Source of the DNA: an uncultured Carboxylicivirga sp. | GTDB taxonomy: Bacteria > Bacteroidota > Bacteroidia > Bacteroidales > Marinilabiliaceae | Direction: 5' to 3' | Assembly (NCBI GenBank): GCA_947503525.1 | Contig: CANNEA010000010.1 | Location: 143,020-207,019 of the forward strand | DNA length: 64,000 nt | In this document: positions 17,698 through 26,663 of the stretch, piece by piece | How positions within the stretch are numbered: the first letter of the stretch is position 1 | How the letters are laid out: every line of letters starts with the position of its first letter | Position numbers and translations under genes: made by a program | The notes under the pieces: model-generated | What the model saw: the letters and a program-made list of their open reading frames with translations, nothing else | Told to the model about the DNA's origin: nothing | Databases searched by the model: none

Positions 17698-18249
17698 TTA
17701 GTTTACAAGAACTTTAATTTTGGTTTGTGCTGTTAGTGAGAAGGTACGCATATCAATCCCTTGCAGCAACAATAATCCAGGAGAGCTACCTTCTTGTACA
17801 CTGCCCCACTCCGGATAAACCTTAAACTCTTTGGCCTTTTGTAAAGTCTGTTCCATAATAGCTTCAGCCAAACCCATCCCTTTATTTACATCCTCCTTTA
17901 CTTGATCCCATGGATTTACATTTGAAAAGTCAGTCGACTGACAAACAGTTTTATGCGATACGAAAGCTGGTAATTTAAAGCTTAGCTCAGATTCAAGAAT
18001 ATACCTTCTACAACCGTCAACCACCATTTGCCTTATATCACCGTTAGTACCTTTAAACTTACTATCTATTACACCGATGAATGACGGAATTATTATACCT
18101 GGAAAATATTCCAAACTCACTTCTTCCTTAAAAGAGTCTCCCATTTCTCTATACTCAACAATCTTTCCTTCATTATTGATTTTGATGACTGGTCTTTTAG
18201 CCCACAAGCCATGAGGAGTTATACAAAAATGCGAAGTGAGTTTACGCAT
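17698..18249 (-). CDS. amidohydrolase-like composite-domain protein lacking the catalytic barrel
   Basis: The 183-residue protein reads like the two ends of a metal-dependent amidohydrolase joined by a short helical middle. The N-terminal part has an INNEGKIVEYRE strand pair and YFPGIIIPSFIGVID, a degenerate form of the PGFIDxHxH entry, but the metal-binding His-x-His is absent. The C-terminal part has EEGSSPGLLLLQGID-like sequence ahead of the last strand, as in the G-x-xPGL-loop of the superfamily. Normal members have about 400 residues. I infer a non-catalytic or structural derivative. It is one base from the DUF4296 gene and just upstream of cysQ. Confidence 0.6.
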   Translation of the reverse strand: MRKLTSHFCITPHGLWAKRPVIKINNEGKIVEYREMGDSFKEEVSLEYFPGIIIPSFIGVIDSKFKGTNGDIRQMVVDGCRRYILESELSFKLPAFVSHKTVCQSTDFSNVNPWDQVKEDVNKGMGLAEAIMEQTLQKAKEFKVYPEWGSVQEGSSPGLLLLQGIDMRTFSLTAQTKIKVLVN

Positions 18250-18250
18250 A

Positions 18251-19048
18251 TCACCTTAGGTTTTTAGGTTCAACCCGAGGTACAAAAGTTAATTTAACAT
18301 CGTCAATCTGCACCATAGGAATCCGGGTAGTATCATGTTCAAAAAGCAATCCTTCTAATGAAAGTAGCTTTTTCCCCATCGGGATAGATAAGGACAAATT
18401 TCCCGAGGTTTTCTTAAACGATTTACGTATCTGATAAGTTAATGTATCCCTTGTACTATCAACAAAGCATGCAATCATATACATTTGGGCACTATCTAAT
18501 TGATTGCCTTTGGTAAAAGTATAGCTTGCGTGTAATCTAACAATCCCTGAACTTATCGAATCCAATAATACAGAATAAGGAATAGTTGAGGCGATCGAAT
18601 CCTTCTCATCCAATGGCAATTTATATTTTCTTCTTTCATTCCAATAATCTTTGACATCAGGAATCATTCCCATTTTCTCGACATTACTCTCATTCTCCGC
18701 ATTCAACTCCTTTTTAAGCAAAGCATCCTTCTTACTTAGGATTGAAATCACATCATCATAAACATCTGCAAACAACAAGGGATGTGATGAGTACCAACTC
18801 ACAGCCGAATCGAATTCAAACTTTGTTATTTCATGTTTATCCAATACATCTTTGTAATACCCAACAAATTTTTTGTCATCTCGGTTTACAACTCTACCAT
18901 TTTGAGAAATAGCGGCTTCTACCTCATAAACATCAGCTAATAGCTCCGCCATTCCTTCCTCATCAGGTACAAACTTAGGTCGACGAGCATTAGGTGTACA
19001 AGCAAAAAAACCAAACAGGATAATACTACAAATAATTAATCGCATCAT
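18251..19048 (-). CDS. DUF4296 lipoprotein
   Basis: This 265-residue protein has a lipoprotein signal ending in GFFAC, so it is probably anchored in an outer or inner membrane leaflet. The conserved block PDEEGMAELLADVYEVEAA...YKDVLDKHEITKFEFDSAVSWYSSHPLLFADVYDDV fits the Bacteroidota DUF4296 family. The second half is predicted beta-rich with no known motif. Function is not established. It is transcribed with the amidohydrolase-like gene and cysQ, about 70 bases after the sugar transferase gene. Confidence 0.85.
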   Translation of the reverse strand: MMRLIICSIILFGFFACTPNARRPKFVPDEEGMAELLADVYEVEAAISQNGRVVNRDDKKFVGYYKDVLDKHEITKFEFDSAVSWYSSHPLLFADVYDDVISILSKKDALLKKELNAENESNVEKMGMIPDVKDYWNERRKYKLPLDEKDSIASTIPYSVLLDSISSGIVRLHASYTFTKGNQLDSAQMYMIACFVDSTRDTLTYQIRKSFKKTSGNLSLSIPMGKKLLSLEGLLFEHDTTRIPMVQIDDVKLTFVPRVEPKNLR

Positions 19049-19118
19049 GAATTAAGAATTTACTCTCAACAAAGTAAGTAAATTAGAAACTAATATAGAA
19101 TTCTAAAGCATTAAGAAT

Positions 19119-20516
19119 TTATTTACCGTCTGCGCGAAGCATTGTACGAACAGTCTTCAGAATGATGACAAAATCCAATTTCAAAGACCAGCTATCAATG
19201 TATTCCAAATCCATACGCATCCATTCTTCAAATGAAATATCATTTCGGGATGCTGAAACTTGCCAAATACATGTAATCCCTGGTTTCATTGACAAACGAC
19301 GTAGTTGCCATCTTTTATACTCTTTAACTTCTTGGGGCACGGGAGGACGTGGTCCCACAATGGACATGTCACCTAATAGCACATTGAAGAACTGTGGTAA
19401 TTCATCCAAACTGGTTTTACGCAAAAAATGTCCAACACCTGTAATACGAGGATCCCGTGTCATCTTAAAGGTCGGACCATCCATCTCGTTCTGAGCCATT
19501 AATTCTTGTTTCAGATCCTCGGCATTAGTCACCATTGTTCGGTACTTATATACCCAGAACTTTCGTCCCCTTATACCTACTCTTTTCTGTTTAAAAAACA
19601 CAGGCCCTTTAGACGTCAATTTTATGGCCAGAGCAATTCCAATATAAACTGGTGAAAACAATGTGATAACAAAAAACGAAACCAGAAAATCATATATCGC
19701 CTTAAACTTTAGCGAAAGATAATCCATTGGGGTATTTGAAATTGTTAAAACAGGCGTGGTATCGAAATAATGCAAATGCGTTTTATTGGAAAGCATATTA
19801 AAGAACGGCGAAGACATTCTAAATATAACTCCCACTTCATGACAACTGGTCATTAGGGTCATGATTTCTTCCATCCTGGCCTTCTCCTGACAATAGATCA
19901 CCTCATCTATGGTTTTCTCAGCCAATATATGATCAATATCTGCATCCAGCGGTAAAAATGGCGCTACCTCTTTATGCGTGGATTTCAATTCCTCAGCACC
20001 AATTATACCGGTAATGCGATAACCCCATTCAGGATTATTAAGTACCTGATTTATGAAAGTTCCTGCAGATTTATCACCAACAATTAATATATTCCGATAA
20101 TTTAGCCCACGTTTGCGCGCACTCTTCATATAATGGTATATAACTACTTTCTCTACAAAAGTCAGAAACGTTACTATTCCGCCAAAATACAATATTGGAA
20201 TAAGTCCTATATAAAAGAGGTTAAATACAAATACTGCCAATGCCAATAAACCAGAACCCAACAGTGACATAACAATCACATTGAAAAGCAAAACAGAATA
20301 CGGCCGAGACCGATATAACTCGTTTAAACGAAGGGTTTTTGACAATACCAACCATATTCCAAGAATCAAAAGATGTAGAATAATAGAATCCTTATTCCGG
20401 ATAAATGCCAGTTGTTCAAAATGAACCCATAGTGCCAGTTCAAAGGCTATCCACGCAATGAATACATCAACGGCAGCAAGGGCATTATATACAACCTTCT
20501 CTTTTTCTCTTAGCAT
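19119..20516 (-). CDS. undecaprenyl-phosphate sugar phosphotransferase (polyprenyl glycosylphosphotransferase)
   Basis: This enzyme starts repeat-unit synthesis by moving a sugar 1-phosphate from a nucleotide sugar to undecaprenyl phosphate in the inner membrane. The 465-residue protein has four or five N-terminal membrane helices, a central Rossmann-like domain (ILIVGDKSAGTFINQVL), another helix near 265-290, and the C-terminal catalytic block: FFKQKRVGIRGRKFWVYKYRTM, KTSLDELPQFFNVLLGDMSIVGPRPP and GITCIWQVSASRND. It is the WbaP/WcaJ type. The sugar cannot be told from sequence. It most likely primes the polysaccharide assembled by the large locus at 31-55 kb. Confidence 0.92.
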   Translation of the reverse strand: MLREKEKVVYNALAAVDVFIAWIAFELALWVHFEQLAFIRNKDSIILHLLILGIWLVLSKTLRLNELYRSRPYSVLLFNVIVMSLLGSGLLALAVFVFNLFYIGLIPILYFGGIVTFLTFVEKVVIYHYMKSARKRGLNYRNILIVGDKSAGTFINQVLNNPEWGYRITGIIGAEELKSTHKEVAPFLPLDADIDHILAEKTIDEVIYCQEKARMEEIMTLMTSCHEVGVIFRMSSPFFNMLSNKTHLHYFDTTPVLTISNTPMDYLSLKFKAIYDFLVSFFVITLFSPVYIGIALAIKLTSKGPVFFKQKRVGIRGRKFWVYKYRTMVTNAEDLKQELMAQNEMDGPTFKMTRDPRITGVGHFLRKTSLDELPQFFNVLLGDMSIVGPRPPVPQEVKEYKRWQLRRLSMKPGITCIWQVSASRNDISFEEWMRMDLEYIDSWSLKLDFVIILKTVRTMLRADGK

Positions 20517-20538
20517 CTCCAGAATTTTATTACCCCTG

Positions 20539-20546
20539 CAAAGTTA
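20539..20546 (-). promoter_or_regulatory. -7 element of the sugar transferase operon
   Basis: Minus-strand TAACTTTG is an exact TAnnTTTG match, 22 bases before the ATG at 20516. Confidence 0.6.
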
Positions 20547-20621
20547 GGCATTCATATCAGCTTCACAAAACGACATTTATCATCGAATAAGGCAATCTAT
20601 CAATATTTATACCAAATCATT

Positions 20622-22244
20622 TTAGTTTAGATGCGGTCTATAAACAATCCCCAATCGGCCGCCAAAGGAGTGATATAGGTCGCCAAAATCATAGGCCAAT
20701 GTTCCATTTAATTCTAATCCTGGTACTGTTTTTATTTTCCAGATAGCTTGAAACAAAGAATAAACTTGCTGCTTCTCCTTTTTATAATAAAAGTTTGCTA
20801 CCCTGTCCCAGCTATAACGTCTTGTAAATTCTTCAGCATAACTCCCTTTATTTACGGAATAGGTCGTTTTTAATCGATAGGAAACTTGCTTACTTATATC
20901 TCCTTCCATTCCTAAATGAAAGGCATTTACACGATTATTAATGAATTTCAAATGATGATTTAATGGCCCATCATCAAATTGACGAGTTGCTTCATAGGTA
21001 TGATATAAAGGTATTCCCATGGATTCTCCATGATACGACCAGCCAGAATAATAAGTCCCATTATTCATATAATCATCACGTCCTCCAAACTTATAGCCCT
21101 CATTCATGGCAACCTCCATATAGCGGTTCACCTCCGGCCAGCTCCAACCTGTCGATGTCTCGCCAAATACCTCAAACATGAAATTATCGTAATCGTTTTC
21201 GATATCTCTCTTCCAAATAATAGAACCCTGTTTATGCCCATTATAATCCACCGGATACAAAGGATCTGGAATACCATAATCTGACTGCACATCTGTTTTG
21301 ATAAACTCAAGCGATATTCCTTTCAGACAGGATATCTCCTTTGGATAAATTAAGAAGCCAATGGTATAATCCTTATTTTCTCCTCTCCATAATTTTAATC
21401 CTGATGCATCAGCAAAGGGTTTTTGCAAATAAAATTGCGCATCAAACTTCTCATGTTTATAATATAACCCAAAATCCCAAATCCCCATATGAGCTCCTGC
21501 AGCATTGGTTTCTTCTCCTCCACCTAACTTAGTTGAACCAGTGGCAAAAAAAGTGGCAAAAAAATCGATCGGTATCTTAGTACCATCCGGTCTGGTCCCG
21601 CCAAATAATGCAGAGTGTACTATACCTCCGTATGGTTGAAGCTTAGAATTACCAAGTCGCGCATAGGCCCACTTTTCATGTAATAATACATTATTGGCAC
21701 TATTACTGCGCTCACCTCTTTCATCATTAAGAACTCCTTGTGACATCCCTCCTTTAATTTCTAACCAGTTTTTTGTAAATCCCAAAGGTAAATAGTCCTT
21801 AATTCCCAATGTCATCTTAGGTATTGGGCGAACATTACTGCTAATAATAAAATTTCCTGTTGACAAACTTTCATCATAGGCCACCCATGAATCAGCTTCT
21901 TTCCCAATGGAATAATCAACAAACCAGAAATGCCCTTTTAAATAAGCCTCATGCAAGAAACTTGTCTTAATATTAGTATTTAATACTCCTCCAGCTCCCA
22001 ATTTAAGAGAGAAATTCTTTTTTTTCATTAACTGATAATCCCCACCCAGGTATAACAATCCATATGTTCCAGCTTTGTTCAGGTATTTTCCCCACTCATT
22101 TGAATGCATCCATAGAGGAGGAATGGTTTTATCAGAGATAGATACAGCACTTTCTATTTCTAAATTTAGCTTCTCCTGAGCTGAAAGAAAAGAAGTACTA
22201 AGTGCAAATAAAACAAGAGTTGTCTTATATAAAAGTTTCATCAT
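20622..22244 (-). CDS. wzi: capsule assembly Wzi family outer-membrane protein
   Basis: Wzi-type beta-barrels help attach capsule or exopolysaccharide at the outer membrane. The 540-residue protein has a signal peptide (LLYKTTLVLFALSTSFLSAQ) and ends in a hydrophobic aromatic beta-strand. Family marks include PPLWMHSNEWGKY, the KDYLPLGFTKNWLEIKGG region, LLHEKWAYARLG and a long alternating barrel pattern. It is divergent from the PagL-like gene and near the initiating sugar transferase, which fits a shared role in surface polysaccharide. Confidence 0.88.
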   Translation of the reverse strand: MMKLLYKTTLVLFALSTSFLSAQEKLNLEIESAVSISDKTIPPLWMHSNEWGKYLNKAGTYGLLYLGGDYQLMKKKNFSLKLGAGGVLNTNIKTSFLHEAYLKGHFWFVDYSIGKEADSWVAYDESLSTGNFIISSNVRPIPKMTLGIKDYLPLGFTKNWLEIKGGMSQGVLNDERGERSNSANNVLLHEKWAYARLGNSKLQPYGGIVHSALFGGTRPDGTKIPIDFFATFFATGSTKLGGGEETNAAGAHMGIWDFGLYYKHEKFDAQFYLQKPFADASGLKLWRGENKDYTIGFLIYPKEISCLKGISLEFIKTDVQSDYGIPDPLYPVDYNGHKQGSIIWKRDIENDYDNFMFEVFGETSTGWSWPEVNRYMEVAMNEGYKFGGRDDYMNNGTYYSGWSYHGESMGIPLYHTYEATRQFDDGPLNHHLKFINNRVNAFHLGMEGDISKQVSYRLKTTYSVNKGSYAEEFTRRYSWDRVANFYYKKEKQQVYSLFQAIWKIKTVPGLELNGTLAYDFGDLYHSFGGRLGIVYRPHLN

Positions 22245-22319
22245 CGGCGTTTTACAAACTGCAAATTAACAATAAATCTTTTGCATCATCAATCCTTCCA
22301 CTCAGTCTTACATTTTTAT

Positions 22320-22327
22320 TACTTTCG
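22320..22327 (+). promoter_or_regulatory. probable -7 element of the PagL-like gene
   Basis: TACTTTCG is a one-base variant of TAnnTTTG. It lies inside the extended open frame from 22281, which argues for translation starting at a TTG at 22341 or 22347. Confidence 0.4.
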
Positions 22328-22346
22328 CATCAAAATCCTATTGAAC

Positions 22347-23489
22347 TTGAAAAAGTACTTATCCCTACTGCTCCTTTGCCAATTCCTCTGTATTAATTCC
22401 AGTGCGCAAGAAAATAGCCCTCTTGAAACCAAGACCAAACATCACTACATTACAGCACGCGTAATGGGCGGTCTGGTTATCCCACACCATAAAACCATGT
22501 TGTATTTTATTGATGACTTCGCTGCCGGAATTGAATTAAACTACGGCTATCGTCAATTTAATACGGATAGCTGGGAAGCCTTTTTCAATTACCCTGAGAT
22601 CGGCCTTGGATTTTATTATGGAACCTTTGGTAGTAAAGAGATTTATGGAGAAGGTTATGCCCTTTTCCCATATATACAATACAAGCTATTCCGTTCGCCT
22701 CGAATTTCGATTAATAACAAAGTGGCCATGGGTCTGGGTTATGCTAGCAAACCGTTTCATTTGGAAGACAATACTTATAACATGGTATTTAGCACGCATC
22801 TCAATATCTATATTGGCTTGGCCTTAAGCATGGATTATCGATTATCTGATCGACTCTCCGCCACGCTATCGGGCGATTTAACGCATATGTCAAACGGTGC
22901 AGCTAAGAAACCAAATCATGGCATTAATGTATTGACAGCTAGCTTTGGTGCCAAATACCATTTCAATCCTGATCTAAACCCAAGGACATCTAGAGTCGAA
23001 CCGCCCAAAAGCAATGAAAGAGAATTACTTATTATGGGCAGTATTGGACGCAGTCAATCCTCCGTTTATAATCCTCAAAAATTCTGGAACGCCTCGCTCA
23101 ATATGAATTACATATGGCATTTAAATCAAAAAAGAGGCATAGGAATTGGCATCGATCAGTTATACTCAGAAGCCATACCATATGCCTGGCAGGAATTTGA
23201 TAATATTGAAGATCAACTGAGCTATTCCACAAAGGACTATTTGATCACAGGCCTGTTTGCTTCGTATAATGTATATCTGAATAAAACCAATCTCTTTGCT
23301 AACCTTGGCGTTTATCTGCATCACAGAATTAAACCGCCACAGCCCTTGTACCCTAGAATTGGTATACGCTATGCCCTGTTGCCAAATCTTATTGCTAACT
23401 TTAGCGTCAAAGCCAGTTTCTTTAGATCCGAATTTTTAGAATTTGGACTTGGGTATAGATTTAAATACAGTAAAAAGGATAAATCATGA
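22347..23489 (+). CDS. PagL-like acyloxyacyl hydrolase / outer-membrane beta-barrel
   Basis: PagL enzymes remove a 3-O-acyl chain from lipid A in the outer membrane. After a signal peptide (LKKYLSLLLLCQFLCINSSAQ) the first barrel half carries LTHMSNGAAKKPNHGIN, which contains the His-x-Ser-Asn-Gly active-site motif of PagL. A second half ends LEFGLGYRFKY, a barrel-closing strand. The whole is about twice the usual PagL length. The open frame extends to an ATG at 22281, but the signal peptide begins at the TTG at 22347 and a promoter-like element lies between. The stop overlaps the next start (ATGA), so the two are coupled. Confidence 0.8.
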   Translation: MKKYLSLLLLCQFLCINSSAQENSPLETKTKHHYITARVMGGLVIPHHKTMLYFIDDFAAGIELNYGYRQFNTDSWEAFFNYPEIGLGFYYGTFGSKEIYGEGYALFPYIQYKLFRSPRISINNKVAMGLGYASKPFHLEDNTYNMVFSTHLNIYIGLALSMDYRLSDRLSATLSGDLTHMSNGAAKKPNHGINVLTASFGAKYHFNPDLNPRTSRVEPPKSNERELLIMGSIGRSQSSVYNPQKFWNASLNMNYIWHLNQKRGIGIGIDQLYSEAIPYAWQEFDNIEDQLSYSTKDYLITGLFASYNVYLNKTNLFANLGVYLHHRIKPPQPLYPRIGIRYALLPNLIANFSVKASFFRSEFLEFGLGYRFKYSKKDKS

Positions 23490-24226
23490 AATTAACTATT
23501 CCCATAATACTGCTTATTCTTTTCTCGGCTTGTGAGTATATCGACAACTTAACCGAGTCGAGTGCAATAATCACCAAAACAATCGTCTCCAGTCCTATTG
23601 AAAAGCTTACGATTGAAGCTCCCTGTAAACTTGTGCTAAACCATAAAATCCAAGACATTATTATTGTTGGCCAGGAGCACCTTATAAATGAATTGATTTT
23701 AGACAACTCCGAGAGTCATCTCATTATTGATCATAGAGCTAAAGATTACCTTCAGAATAGTAAACTAATTGAGATCCATGTCAATGCTGATAAACTCACA
23801 AACGTGACGATTAACAGGGTCATAAACCTGGTTTCTGATGATATTATTCACTCAAATAAACTTTCAGTTGTTGTTAATGGCACAGCTAAGTTCACTGAAA
23901 TGGATTTGGAGCTCGACAATCGTTCAACAGTGCTTATGGTCTATGGCTATAACAACAGTGGCAATTTCCGACTTCAAGGATTTTCCGACTCCTTTTCCAC
24001 CAACATTGAAGGCAGTGTTAATGTTTATGCCTCGGATTTGTTAAGTACTTCGGTTGATGTAAAACATAAGTCTATTGGGGAATGTCGGGTTTACTCGCAA
24101 GAAGTTCTAAAGGTTGAAACCTATTCCAGTGGGAATACCTATTATAAAGGTGACCCGACTAGCCTTTCTCATCAACATATTAAGGTATCTAAAGTCGAAC
24201 CAAGCGGTCAATTAATCAAACTTTAA
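23486..24226 (+). CDS. GIN-head (DUF2807) lipoprotein
   Basis: The 246-residue protein has a lipoprotein signal ending in ILFSAC. The mature part matches the head GIN domain (DUF2807): IEKLTIEAPCKLVLNHK, LIIDHRAKDYLQNSKLIEIHVNADKLTNVTI and regularly spaced short beta-strands, predicting a right-handed beta-helix as in putative autotransporter adhesins. No enzyme motif is seen. It is translated together with the PagL-like gene (ATGA overlap) and followed 6 bases later by a glycosyltransferase, so all three form one surface-related operon. Confidence 0.8.
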   Translation: MKLTIPIILLILFSACEYIDNLTESSAIITKTIVSSPIEKLTIEAPCKLVLNHKIQDIIIVGQEHLINELILDNSESHLIIDHRAKDYLQNSKLIEIHVNADKLTNVTINRVINLVSDDIIHSNKLSVVVNGTAKFTEMDLELDNRSTVLMVYGYNNSGNFRLQGFSDSFSTNIEGSVNVYASDLLSTSVDVKHKSIGECRVYSQEVLKVETYSSGNTYYKGDPTSLSHQHIKVSKVEPSGQLIKL

Positions 24227-24232
24227 AAAACA

Positions 24233-25012
24233 ATGAAGGCATTTCCGAAAACAAGTCTTTTTTTGACAACCTATAATTGGCCCAAAGCTTTAAACCTTTG
24301 CCTTCAAAGCGTTCTTAAACAAACTGTATTACCCAATGAAGTGATCATTGCAGATGATGGTTCAGGTGATGAAACCAAGAAGCTGATCGAAACGTTTCAA
24401 AAATATTTTCCTATCCCCTTGCATCATGTTTGGCAGGAAGACAATGGATTCAGAATTAATGCAGCCCGAAATCTGGCTTTAAAAAAAGCCGCTTTTCCCT
24501 ACATTATTCAAATTGATGGCGATGTTATACTGGATCCTCATTTTGTTGAAGATCACTTAAGTTTCGCCAAAGAAGGACGACTTCTGGCAGGTCGCCGACT
24601 GAGAATTGACCAGTATAGTACAGCCTCTTTTTGTAAAGATGGATGCTCTGCAGGATTGAAAAGCAAACGAAACAGAATGCTAGCCATTTTACATCATCAG
24701 CTCTTGTATAAATCCACCTCTGTAAAAGGCGTACGTGGTTGTAATATGTCCTATTGGAAAGGTGATGCCCATAAGGTTAACGGCTATGACGAAGCCTGGA
24801 CTGGTAAGGGACCTGATGATAAAGAGTTTGCTATTCGAATGAGCTATGCCGGCATAAAGGTTTTTAACCTTAAGTTTTATGCTCTGCAACACCACCTCCA
24901 TCATGGTGAAGAAGGCCTTCTCAATAATTACAAACTTAATCAGGAGTATTTTGGGGAAACAGTCAAAAAACGCTTGACTAAATGCAAGCAAGGATTGGAA
25001 ATACTGAAATAA
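24233..25012 (+). CDS. glycosyltransferase family 2
   Basis: The 259-residue protein has the GT-A fold markers TTYNWPKALNLCLQSVLKQT, VIIADDGSGDETKK, the metal-binding QIDGDVILDP near 94-103, and a C-terminal galactosyltransferase-type end (RGCNMSYWKGDAHKVNGYDEAWTGKGPDDKEF), whose ED-like DDKE supplies the base. It acts in the cytoplasm on a nucleotide sugar; donor and acceptor are unknown. It is third in the operon with the PagL-like and GIN-head genes, so an LPS-related target is possible. Confidence 0.9.
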   Translation: MKAFPKTSLFLTTYNWPKALNLCLQSVLKQTVLPNEVIIADDGSGDETKKLIETFQKYFPIPLHHVWQEDNGFRINAARNLALKKAAFPYIIQIDGDVILDPHFVEDHLSFAKEGRLLAGRRLRIDQYSTASFCKDGCSAGLKSKRNRMLAILHHQLLYKSTSVKGVRGCNMSYWKGDAHKVNGYDEAWTGKGPDDKEFAIRMSYAGIKVFNLKFYALQHHLHHGEEGLLNNYKLNQEYFGETVKKRLTKCKQGLEILK

Positions 25013-25017
25013 AACTC

Positions 25018-25236
25018 TCTTAATATTTTCTCGCCAAAAGCGCCAAGACTTTCGTTAAGTACGCTAAAAACTAATTCACCAAACGTATTTAATTCTTTGC
25101 GCACTCTGCGTATAACCTTGTTTGCGAGCTTTGCGTGAAACACTTTCTCGCTAAGAATGCTAAGGCTCTATATTTTTCTTTGCGAACTCTGCGATACTTT
25201 TTCTTTGCGTCCTTTGCGTGAAACTTTCAAACCGAA
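25018..25236. repeat. cluster of degenerate CGCTAAG / CTTTGCG repeats
   Basis: Imperfect copies of a dispersed element alternate: one arm like TTCTCGCTAAGAATGCTAAGG, the other like CTTTGCGTGAAAC or CTTTGCGAACTCTGCG. The arms are roughly complementary. About five arms lie here, directly after the glycosyltransferase stop. No protein frame explains them. Confidence 0.75.
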
Positions 25237-25584
25237 AGGGTTCTGGTTTGTATCAAGAATGTAGGATCCGGTTTTTTTTGAATCCTCCACATATTATTTT
25301 CTTTTTATGCTTTGTTATTTCGCCTTTGGGATAAATGCGAGATAAAAAGTAATTTTCAAATTTGACTTTACATTATAAATTTTCTTTTTTAATTTTAGTA
25401 TTGGGAATCGCCAAGGTGAATGTATGCCTTCACAAAGCTAATACTGTAGCATTACTCACTTTAGGATTATCGGGGATTATTTTACACTTGCCTTTATCTA
25501 TGATAGAGATTAAAGGTAGGTTGTGCCTTGTATTAAAGACATTTAAATATAAAGGCATCGCTGTGTTAACTTAATTCTTTTGAC
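25237..25584. other. gap before the HTH gene
   Basis: This stretch follows the repeat cluster and is AT-rich. It holds a weak open frame from a TTG at 25362 to 25574 with no RBS or domain, which I do not accept as a gene. It presumably contains the HTH gene promoter, but no exact -7 element is visible. Confidence 0.35.
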
Positions 25585-25911
25585 ATGAATCTTAACGAAA
25601 AAGCAAAGTGTCTCCAAAACTTCTCATCTCTTCTTGAAAAAGAATCCACCGGTAATGCAAAGAGTTTTGCCAAGCGTCTGGGTATCTCCCGATCCTGCCT
25701 CTATGGCTTGATTGATGAGGTTGAAAATATGGGTGTTGAAATTAAATATAATCGCCAAAAGGAAAGTTTTTACTATAGTAACAACAAGATTTTGGCCGTT
25801 TGTATTCCGGTTAAGGTCATTGATAATAGTATGCTTAGTTCCGAATGTCCATATAAGCAATTATTACTACATAATTACAGAGCATCAATTAAGAATATAA
25901 GAAATATATAA
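25585..25911 (+). CDS. small HTH-domain DNA-binding protein
   Basis: The 108-residue protein has an N-terminal winged-helix type HTH: GNAKSFAKRLGISRSCLYGLIDEVENMGVEIKYNRQKESFYY, as in HTH_11-like domains. The remainder is short, with two Cys and a basic C-terminus. It is probably a local transcription regulator. It lies immediately before an identical-to-a-second-site 16-bp operator-like motif (25926-25941), so it may control the following lipoprotein gene and the locus at 28.8 kb. That link is inference. Confidence 0.7.
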   Translation: MNLNEKAKCLQNFSSLLEKESTGNAKSFAKRLGISRSCLYGLIDEVENMGVEIKYNRQKESFYYSNNKILAVCIPVKVIDNSMLSSECPYKQLLLHNYRASIKNIRNI

Positions 25912-25925
25912 TTTTTTTTCATTTG

Positions 25926-25959
25926 TCCATTTTTTTGGACTAAACTGAATTTAACTTGC
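25926..25959 (+). promoter_or_regulatory. shared operator/promoter motif, copy 1
   Basis: TCCATTTTTTTGGACT (25926-25941) is followed 10 bases later by TAACTTGC. TTTG of the first part and TAACTT would serve as -33 and -7 elements. The TCC/GGA ends form a short inverted repeat, as an operator would. The same 16 bases with the same 10-base spacing recur at 28764. It precedes the lipoprotein gene at 26030. Confidence 0.6.
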
Positions 25960-26029
25960 ATACAAATCAAATGGCCAAATGATTTTCAAACTCAAAGGAG
26001 TCATTTATTAACTATTCAAAACAAGTGAT

Positions 26030-26653
26030 ATGAAAACGTTTAGAAATCCATATTTGGCAACCATTATGGCACTTTTAATGCTTATTACTTCTTGTAATCA
26101 GCATGACATGCCAATCAAAAAAACAATTAATGCTGAAGTTTTGAGAATCACGCACGCTGAAATCGTGGATGAATTAGCCAATTTAGAAATTACTAACTCA
26201 GATTTACTTATAATTAAAAGTAATTATCCATCTATTGAAGAAGAATTTCTTGCCAATGTTAAGTATATTGAAGAATTTGGGGTAGAAAATCTATTTATAA
26301 AGCATGGAATGGACCTTGATATTCTCGCAGAATTCGATTTCTACATAGAAAATGAAAATAACAGTAACGTTTATCAACTATTAATTGAAAAATTTAATTT
26401 TGAAAGTATTAAGGAAGCTAAATTACTATTTAATCTTATTGAGGTTTATAAGATATTTGAGAATAATTTGCCTATATCAGATACTGATACCTTAAAGAAA
26501 GCAGATGGATTAACATGGGGGTGCGCACTTGCTCTTGCTGGCACAATTGCTGTAACAGCTGGAGCGGCATTTGTAACAGGTGGGGCATCCTTAATAGTCT
26601 TCCTTGTCAGTAAGGGCCTTGCAACAGCTAGTATAATTAACGCTTGTACTTAA
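26030..26653 (+). CDS. lipoprotein with Cys-bounded hydrophobic Gly/Ala-rich C-terminus
   Basis: The 207-residue protein has a lipoprotein signal ending in LITSC. A middle acidic helical region rich in Glu, Ile and Leu follows (about 35-155). The last 48 residues change character: WGCALALAGTIAVTAGAAF then a VTGGASLIVFLVSKG stretch, ending in INACT, hydrophobic, rich in Gly and Ala, with one Cys at each end. The tail resembles membrane-active bacteriocin peptides in composition, but I recognise no family. A small 2-TM protein follows 10 bases later. A secreted toxin precursor with its immunity protein is one reading; an uncharacterised surface lipoprotein is the other. Confidence 0.65.
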   Translation: MKTFRNPYLATIMALLMLITSCNQHDMPIKKTINAEVLRITHAEIVDELANLEITNSDLLIIKSNYPSIEEEFLANVKYIEEFGVENLFIKHGMDLDILAEFDFYIENENNSNVYQLLIEKFNFESIKEAKLLFNLIEVYKIFENNLPISDTDTLKKADGLTWGCALALAGTIAVTAGAAFVTGGASLIVFLVSKGLATASIINACT

Positions 26654-26663
26654 ATTAACTATT

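Noticed and set aside
21030..21310. Small frames opposite wzi and similar frames opposite other genes
   Set aside because: They overlap strongly supported coding sequence on the other strand and show no start signals or domains.
25362..25574. Open frame of 70 codons from a TTG just before the HTH gene
   Set aside because: No RBS, rare start codon, no domain, and composition that does not look like a membrane or soluble protein; its closeness to the next gene is the only support.
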